Below are positions 54,991 through 59,325 of a stretch of DNA of 59,325 nt, piece after piece. The stretch's first letter is position 1; each line of letters starts with the position of its first letter. Source of the DNA: CAYSSJ01 sp964433675 (GTDB lineage Bacteria; Cloacimonadota; Cloacimonadia; Cloacimonadales; TCS61); NCBI GenBank assembly GCA_964433675.1, contig CAYSSJ010000017.1, forward strand, positions 1-59,325, read 5' to 3'. The translations under genes and the position numbers were made by a program. The notes below the pieces were generated by a model that saw only the letters and a list, made by a program, of their open reading frames with translations, ran no database searches and was not told where the DNA came from.

Positions 54991-55196
54991 GTAAAACCCA
55001 AATTTTTGTCACGGTTATCGTCATCCTATGTCTAATCGTTTTAATCCAAAATACCGAAGTTGTGGAATTTCGCTTTTTCTTCTGGCAAGTGGAAATGTCG
55101 AGAATTATTATGATGGGCTTGGTACTTCTGATTGGTTTCATCTTCGGATATATAGTAGCTCACAACAAATCCAAGAAGAAAGATAAGCCCTTTTAG
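54987..55196 (+). CDS. LapA-like small membrane protein (DUF1049)
   Basis: This 69-residue protein has two membrane helices (residues 4-22 and 38-58) around the conserved QNTEVVEFRFFFWQVEMS, followed by a Lys-rich cytoplasmic tail (NKSKKKDKPF). It matches the lipopolysaccharide-assembly-protein-A (LapA/YciS) family, which in E. coli helps control LPS synthesis through LpxC. The overlapping ATGA with the ABC ATPase indicates coupled translation. Confidence 0.85.
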   Translation: MSKTQIFVTVIVILCLIVLIQNTEVVEFRFFFWQVEMSRIIMMGLVLLIGFIFGYIVAHNKSKKKDKPF

Positions 55197-55273
55197 AAAT
55201 AGTTAGTATCGCAATTTAGTTTTACCGAATAAGTTCATCACTTTACATGTTCTTTTGATTATGGAGATTAGAC

Positions 55274-56056
55274 ATGAGATTTATAATCATTTTTGTATGT
55301 ATGTGGAGTTCTCTGGCAGCAGTTGATGAAGCAATCACACCATCCGCACCACTAAATGCCGCAGCCGATATATCCCTCATCCCCAAGGCAGTTTGTGTGT
55401 CTATGTTCAATCCTTCGCTTATCTATCCCGGTTTTAGCACTTCTTATACCCGTTTTTTCAATCTAGCCGATCTCCCCTATTACACTACCAATGTCTCTTT
55501 TCTCTTTGGTAACATCGGCATATCCGCATCTCATCAATTTTTGGATCATCCTCTTTATAGGGAGCACAAAAGTACACTCGCTTTCAGCCGGCACTTCAAT
55601 GAACTGAGTATCGGCATTGCTCTGCGTAATATTTACAGCGAAGCATCCGGATATCACGAAAACAATGTGTTGGGAATAGATGTTGGAACTTCTTGGGATT
55701 TTCATACTTTAACCACCGCTTTTATCCTGAAAAATGCCACTCATACGAAATTCTATGAAGATCCACTCCCGATTGTGTATATTTGGGAACAAAGCTTCAG
55801 ACTAACTGAAAATAGCGCTCTTGCTTTTGCTGTAGAAAAAGAGATGAATTATGACTTTTCTTTCAAATTTGCAACTGCCCATCATTTCTCGGAGCATTTT
55901 AGTCTGTACGCCGGATATATCCATGAGCCCGCCCGGCTAAGCGTAGGTGCGCAGTTCTCTATCCTGCCTTATCAGGTCACCTATAGTTTTCGTACTCATC
56001 AATACTTGGATCTAACGCATTTCGTTTCATTGGCTTATGTTTTCGAAAACGATTAA
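55274..56056 (+). CDS. Secreted barrel-like protein, PorV/PorQ-like
   Basis: This 260-residue protein has a signal peptide (residues 1-15). AADISLIPKAVCVSMFNPSLIYPG resembles the opening of PorV-type barrels, with NPS in place of NPAG. The remainder has alternating strands and many aromatic residues and ends FVSLAYVFEND. It overlaps the next gene by 20 bases, so the two are likely made together. The assignment to the PorV/PorQ group is uncertain because the acidic DD motif is missing. Confidence 0.6.
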   Translation: MRFIIIFVCMWSSLAAVDEAITPSAPLNAAADISLIPKAVCVSMFNPSLIYPGFSTSYTRFFNLADLPYYTTNVSFLFGNIGISASHQFLDHPLYREHKSTLAFSRHFNELSIGIALRNIYSEASGYHENNVLGIDVGTSWDFHTLTTAFILKNATHTKFYEDPLPIVYIWEQSFRLTENSALAFAVEKEMNYDFSFKFATAHHFSEHFSLYAGYIHEPARLSVGAQFSILPYQVTYSFRTHQYLDLTHFVSLAYVFEND

Positions 56057-57836
56057 ACTATTTATCTTCATCTTATTCCTGACACCTTTGCTGGCATTTG
56101 AAGATAGCGATCTCTTTTTGGAAGAGCAAATCGCTGAGGATGATGAGCTTCAGGATCTTCTGATGCAGCTCAGAAGAGCACCGCTGGACATAAACACAGC
56201 CGGCAGAGAAGATCTCGCTCTCTTACCTTGGTTAGAACAAACCGACATTGATCACATTATCAGATTCAGAAACGATAATCCAATAACAAGCACTTCCGAC
56301 CTCTCTGATGCAGGACTATCAGATATCACCATCACTCAGATCAAACCTTATATCTCTTTCACTACTCCCCGAACTTATAATCTGTTTCATATCTCCAGAT
56401 TAGAGTTGCACGAACGCCATTATCATTTGCCATCTACTTTAAACCATTATCAACGCTGGATAATATCCGATCCACAATATAAATTCGGCTTTATCTCAGA
56501 CAAAGATCAGGGTGAAAGAGATATGTTCGATTTCATATCATATTTTCTGGAATATCAATCTGATCAACCAATCAGACAGGTAATACTTGGTAAATACAGA
56601 CTGGCATTGGGACAGGGGATTCTGTTTGCGCCCAAACTCGGCATGTCCAAAAGTGCCAATGCCACCACTACTCCCATAAAAAGCCATTCCAATATCCGAT
56701 CATACACAAGTTCTTATGAGATATGGGCATTGGAGGGTGCTACCGCTGCTTTGTCATATAACAACATAGAATTCATGCCCTTCTATTCTGCCACAAAACT
56801 CAGCGCTAATCTAAGTGAAGGAGCCATCACTTCTTTCAATGAGAGTGGAATACATCATGATCCCGAGACAAAACATAATGTAAAGGAAACCATTAGTGGA
56901 TTAGCCGTTTGTTATAGATATAATGATCACTATGTGGGTTCTTCTGTCTCCGGTTTGGCATTCGACAAACCATTTGCAGATCCCGAGCGTGCCCGGAAAT
57001 ATGATGCTTTCAATCTATATTTCAATCTGTTTGGTAGTAGAACTCCTATTTTTGGAGAATTTGCCCATGCTGATTCAAGAAACGCCCTCATCTTGGGGTT
57101 CAGACATGGTGATACAGGGTTCAGACAGCTTTTTTTGGCTCGATACTATGAAAAGAATTTCCCCACTTGGCATGGCAATCCATTTTCTTCCCAAACCAGA
57201 TTCGATAATGAACAAGGATTTTATTACGGACTTACCTTCACTCCGACAAGTAGCATCAGAGTTAATGCTTATTTGGATGTCTGGAATCATCCCGGAACCC
57301 GCTACTTCGAGAAGATGCCGACAGCAGCGCACGAAGAATTCATCCAGCTCAGATTTCGGCATCAGAAGCATATCGTGCAAATCTCATATTCTCATAAAGA
57401 TCGGGAAAGGCAGATCAATCTGGACGGTATCTCCAAAATACGCAAGCAGAGAAGATCGGTTTATCGTTTTGATTGGTGGCAGCATTATAGTCCGATAATG
57501 CTAAAATCAAGGTTGGAGATGGTGGAAGAATATCTTCCCGAAGAGAAGCATTATTCGCGGGGTTTCCTGGCATTCCAACAGTTCAGACTGCCATTGGAAA
57601 AACTTCAACTGCTCTTGCAATTGACCGTCTATCATTCGGATGTGCTTTTGTACATGTATGAGCATTCTTTGGATGGTAAGATGCAAAATTCGATTTTCCG
57701 GGGCGATGGAATTCATTGTAACTTGGTGGCGAAATATGAATTTTCCGAGCGTTGGGAATTACAAGCCAAAATATCCGATGGCTGGTTTTCGCAAGATGAT
57801 TTTTCGGTTATGTGTCAGCTTATAGTCTCCTTTTAG
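56037..57836 (+). CDS. Secreted helix-hairpin-helix protein with barrel-like C-terminal region
   Basis: This 599-residue protein has a signal peptide (residues 1-19). A ComEA-like helix-hairpin-helix pair follows (about 48-100): LDINTAGREDLALLPWLEQTDIDHIIRFR. The rest has the strand pattern and aromatic residues of an outer-membrane barrel and ends MCQLIVSF with a terminal Phe. Such HhH-plus-barrel proteins recur in FCB-group genomes, and their role is unknown; binding of DNA or another polyanion outside the cell is one possibility. The stop codon overlaps the HD gene on the other strand by four bases. Confidence 0.7.
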   Translation: MFSKTIKLFIFILFLTPLLAFEDSDLFLEEQIAEDDELQDLLMQLRRAPLDINTAGREDLALLPWLEQTDIDHIIRFRNDNPITSTSDLSDAGLSDITITQIKPYISFTTPRTYNLFHISRLELHERHYHLPSTLNHYQRWIISDPQYKFGFISDKDQGERDMFDFISYFLEYQSDQPIRQVILGKYRLALGQGILFAPKLGMSKSANATTTPIKSHSNIRSYTSSYEIWALEGATAALSYNNIEFMPFYSATKLSANLSEGAITSFNESGIHHDPETKHNVKETISGLAVCYRYNDHYVGSSVSGLAFDKPFADPERARKYDAFNLYFNLFGSRTPIFGEFAHADSRNALILGFRHGDTGFRQLFLARYYEKNFPTWHGNPFSSQTRFDNEQGFYYGLTFTPTSSIRVNAYLDVWNHPGTRYFEKMPTAAHEEFIQLRFRHQKHIVQISYSHKDRERQINLDGISKIRKQRRSVYRFDWWQHYSPIMLKSRLEMVEEYLPEEKHYSRGFLAFQQFRLPLEKLQLLLQLTVYHSDVLLYMYEHSLDGKMQNSIFRGDGIHCNLVAKYEFSERWELQAKISDGWFSQDDFSVMCQLIVSF

Positions 57837-58636
57837 AGATAGCGGAGCATCTCGCCATCTCTGATGCCGGCATAAAGTTCGATATAAGGTTTTACCGGGC
57901 TGGATGCGATTTTTGGAAAGAGCACTTCCTCGATCTGGAAAAATCCGACCGATTGGCTCATAGTCGCCACTATGCGGATCGGTTTCTCTTCTCCTTTGCT
58001 TATTCTAAGTTTCTGGATAGCGCTGGCGGAATATTTGTGAATATCACCGACCTGAGGTTTACTTGCCATGAGCGCAGTTATACGCGCTCGCCCTTTCTCC
58101 ATATCACAACCATCGCCTATCAATACCAATCCGGCTTCCAAAGAATGGATCTGCTGAGTCGCCATGTGTCCTACTATCCCTTCCAATATCAGCGATCTGA
58201 TCGCAATTTTTTTATTTACACTATCATTATAAAACTTTTCCAACATCCTATTTACAAACGGATAAGCCATTACCACACTGAGAGTTTCATGATTATCCCT
58301 ACAAACTCCCATGCCGATATCATGCAACATCGAGGCTGTAATTATCGAGACTATACTGTCCTCATAATCCCCTGTTTGCTCCGTTTCCAGATTCAACTTG
58401 ATGCCGGCTTCATGCAGCAGATTAGCCATGATGATGGAATTCAAAGCTGCTTTTCGCATATGTACGGGACCATGGTCGTTGAAATGTAATCTTTTGATAG
58501 AGACGATATTGGCATGATCGTGCAGAGCCTGCAATTCTTCGGACTCAAAAAGAAATCTTGCCACTTCTGCCGGTTTACCGGCAACTCTGCTTATGAGCTT
58601 CTCTTCCAATGCTGTCTGTTTACTCGATTTTTTCAT
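57833..58636 (-). CDS. HD-domain phosphohydrolase
   Basis: This 267-residue protein has HD-type metal-ligand candidates His55 and His59 (FNDHGPVHM), His105-Asp106 (SMLHDIGMG) and His116 (NHETLS). The order resembles HD-superfamily metal phosphohydrolases such as nucleotidases or cyclic-dinucleotide phosphodiesterases. The C-terminal quarter (VATMSQSVGFFQIEEVLFPKIASS) is a predicted alpha/beta ligand domain. It has no signal peptide and is probably cytoplasmic. The tail-to-tail overlap with the HhH protein gene is four bases. Substrate unknown. A long frame on the opposite strand is a shadow. Confidence 0.85.
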   Translation of the reverse strand: MKKSSKQTALEEKLISRVAGKPAEVARFLFESEELQALHDHANIVSIKRLHFNDHGPVHMRKAALNSIIMANLLHEAGIKLNLETEQTGDYEDSIVSIITASMLHDIGMGVCRDNHETLSVVMAYPFVNRMLEKFYNDSVNKKIAIRSLILEGIVGHMATQQIHSLEAGLVLIGDGCDMEKGRARITALMASKPQVGDIHKYSASAIQKLRISKGEEKPIRIVATMSQSVGFFQIEEVLFPKIASSPVKPYIELYAGIRDGEMLRYL

Positions 58637-58717
58637 ATATTGACTCTCCTTTTTAAATCATCTAACTATGAAAGTCATAATTATCAAACCAGTTAGATAA
58701 GGCAACAAAAAAAATCA

Positions 58718-58747
58718 TTGACACCCCAACCCACCCTTTATTGTTTG
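58718..58747 (+). promoter_or_regulatory. Probable promoter of the tRNA-Lys/tRNA-Glu unit
   Basis: TTGACA at 58718-58723, followed 15 bases later by TATTGTTTG at 58739-58747, close to TAnnTTTG with one extra base. It is about 20 bases upstream of tRNA-Lys. The initial TTGACAC is shared with the tRNA-Leu and yggS upstream boxes. Confidence 0.5.
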
Positions 58748-58767
58748 ACTTTCGTTGCAGAAAAGAG

Positions 58768-58842
58768 GGGCCTGTAACTCAGTGGTAGAGTATCTGCCTT
58801 TTAAGCAGAGAGTCGATGGTTCGAATCCATCCAGGCTCACCA
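58768..58842 (+). tRNA. tRNA-Lys(TTT)
   Basis: 75 nt with acceptor GGGCCTG / CAGGCTC (one G-U), discriminator A and encoded CCA. The anticodon loop CTTTTAA gives TTT. The T loop GGTTCGAATCC is standard. Confidence 0.98.
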
Positions 58843-58854
58843 GAATATAGATGT

Positions 58855-58929
58855 GTCCCGTTCGTCTAGTGGTTAGGACTCAGGATTTTCATTCCTGCAA
58901 CAGGGGTTCGATTCCCCTACGGGATACCA
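58855..58929 (+). tRNA. tRNA-Glu(TTC)
   Basis: 75 nt with acceptor GTCCCGT / ACGGGAT (one G-U), discriminator A and encoded CCA. The anticodon stem CAGGA / TCCTG encloses TTTTCAT, anticodon TTC. It is 12 bases after tRNA-Lys and shares its transcript and terminator. Confidence 0.98.
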
Positions 58930-58934
58930 GCTTT

Positions 58935-58972
58935 GCGAAAGCGCTCTTATAGAAGCGCTTTCGCTATTTTTA
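58935..58972 (+). terminator. Terminator of the tRNA pair
   Basis: Stem GCGAAAGCGCT / AGCGCTTTCGC (58935-58945 and 58954-58964) with an eight-base loop, followed by TATTTTTATT, six bases after tRNA-Glu. Confidence 0.93.
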
Positions 58973-59021
58973 TTACAAAGTAGAAATTTCTAAATTGCTG
59001 CTACAGAAGAATAAAAAAGAT

Positions 59022-59061
59022 TTGACACAGAAAATTGCAATTTTAATCTTTACATTAATGT
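59022..59061 (+). promoter_or_regulatory. Promoter-like element with two perfect palindromes
   Basis: TTGACA at 59022-59027, then the 14-bp palindrome AAAATTGCAATTTT at 59031-59044 filling the spacer, TAATCT at 59044-59049 as a possible -10, and the palindrome ACATTAATGT at 59052-59061 at the expected transcription start. A repressor could bind either palindrome. It lies 76 bases upstream of the small frame. Confidence 0.45.
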
Positions 59062-59136
59062 CGGATCGGTTCTCGGTCGAACGCTGAAATTAATTTGGCA
59101 ATTGCTTTACCGAACCCGGTTTGATGAGGAGTGAAT

Positions 59137-59268
59137 ATGAAGGAATTTATTGGGAAGAAAAGCAAGGAGGTGTTTAGGGTTGAAAGTTTAAAGAAATCGC
59201 GTCATTTTGCCTGTCTTTCCGTATCACGTATTACTTATCACGACCTCTCTTGCGGAGAAATCTCATAA
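59137..59268 (+). CDS. Doubtful 43-residue ORF, possible gene remnant
   Basis: ATG at 59137 follows a GAGGAGTG box, a good ribosome site. The product begins MKEFIGKKSKEVFRVES and ends at TAA 59266-59268. The first 15 or so residues look translated, but the remainder runs into DNA resembling intergenic simple sequence. It could be the 5' end of a gene interrupted by a repeat, or a small peptide. I do not recognise it. Confidence 0.2.
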   Translation: MKEFIGKKSKEVFRVESLKKSRHFACLSVSRITYHDLSCGEIS

Positions 59269-59281
59269 AAAACGATATCGT

Positions 59282-59325
59282 CACACTGAGTAGCTTCGGT
59301 GTAAGCCGGAGCGTATCGAAGTGTG
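59282..59325. repeat. Intergenic hairpin element at the window edge
   Basis: Outer arms CACACT (59282-59287) and AGTGTG (59320-59325) enclose inner arms GCTTCGG (59293-59299) and CCGGAGC (59306-59312, one wobble). This nested palindrome resembles dispersed intergenic elements of bacterial genomes. It may continue past the window. Confidence 0.6.

Larger units (their letters stand above)
58973..59325. other. Right-edge intergenic region
   Basis: This gene-poor 353-base stretch holds a promoter-like element with palindromes (59022-59061), a leader of unknown nature (59062-59136), a 43-codon reading frame (59137-59268) and an intergenic hairpin element (59282-59325). The stretch GTTTAGGGTTGAAAGTTTA at 59172-59190 resembles, in reverse complement, the CTAAACCCTAAAC region near 3544-3572. 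No gene of known type is visible. Confidence 0.6.

Noticed and set aside
56923..57498. 191-codon plus-strand frame within the HhH barrel gene
   Set aside because: It is out of frame inside a gene with signal peptide, HhH motif and barrel end; its composition is not protein-like.
57812..58489. 225-codon plus-strand frame opposite the HD phosphohydrolase
   Set aside because: The minus-strand protein has clear HD metal motifs (His55, His59, His105-Asp106), so this long frame is an antisense shadow.

Overview
The window looks like a chromosomal segment of a Gram-negative bacterium of the FCB superphylum. My best guess is Candidatus Cloacimonadota or a near relative; this rests on gene style and is not a database match. 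The indicators are several large secreted proteins ending in type IX-secretion-like (FlgD-like) sorting tails, three to four PorV/PorQ-like outer-membrane barrels, a TonB/ExbB/ExbD set with a carboxypeptidase-regulatory-like TonB receptor, and promoter-like boxes resembling the Bacteroidota TTTG / TAnnTTTG pattern. Coding density is high, genes often touch or overlap, and base composition is moderately AT-rich.

Layout. 1-2222 (minus): a partial zinc-phospholipase-like plus beta-helix secreted protein and a small barrel-like protein. 2223-3591: a gene-poor, palindrome-rich intergenic block with a run of 14 G. 3592-6477 (minus): a secreted M1 aminopeptidase with sorting tail. 6565-8331: CIRCE-controlled groL with terminator. 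8420-8507: tRNA-Leu(CAA). 8615-15055 (plus): PorV-like barrel, secreted M6 metalloprotease and three tandem DUF5683-like proteins, probably one operon. 15073-19861 (plus): hutH, a TPR lipoprotein, an EcfT-like membrane protein and truA.

19913-29223 (minus): an operon reading TonB-dependent receptor, ExbB, ExbD, ExbD, TonB, a 1002-residue sorting-tail protein and PorV. 29302-35052 (minus): ptsN, a PorV-like barrel, glyS, an aminotransferase, a small membrane protein and a LipM/LplA-type enzyme. 35155-39149 (plus): a parvulin/SurA-like protein with TPR end, class II aldolase and GAPDH. 39160-48305 (plus): a secreted MAM-like protein and two tandem subtilases that share an identical 1975-bp 3' part.

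48554-57836 (plus): yggS, a PlsY-like acyltransferase, a GNAT-like protein, a PAP2 phosphatase/transferase, a BatA-like vWA protein, an MsmK/UgpC-type ATPase, a LapA-like protein, a small barrel and a helix-hairpin-helix barrel protein, all closely packed. 57833-58636 (minus): an HD phosphohydrolase. 58768-58929: tRNA-Lys(TTT) and tRNA-Glu(TTC). The right end is a short gene-poor region with a promoter-like palindrome and an intergenic repeat.

How they fit together. Most of the window serves the envelope: secretion of tail-bearing proteases and adhesin-like proteins, their PorV-like partners, TonB energisation, an outer-membrane chaperone candidate and phospholipid/acyl-transfer enzymes. Housekeeping genes (groL, glyS, truA, gap, fba, tRNAs) are interspersed. 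The strongest unusual signal is the perfectly homogenised C-terminal half of the two neighbouring subtilases. The TonB-cargo-PorV operon and the DUF5683-like triplet are the best candidates for a poorly described export-linked system. I found no CRISPR array, transposase or phage gene.
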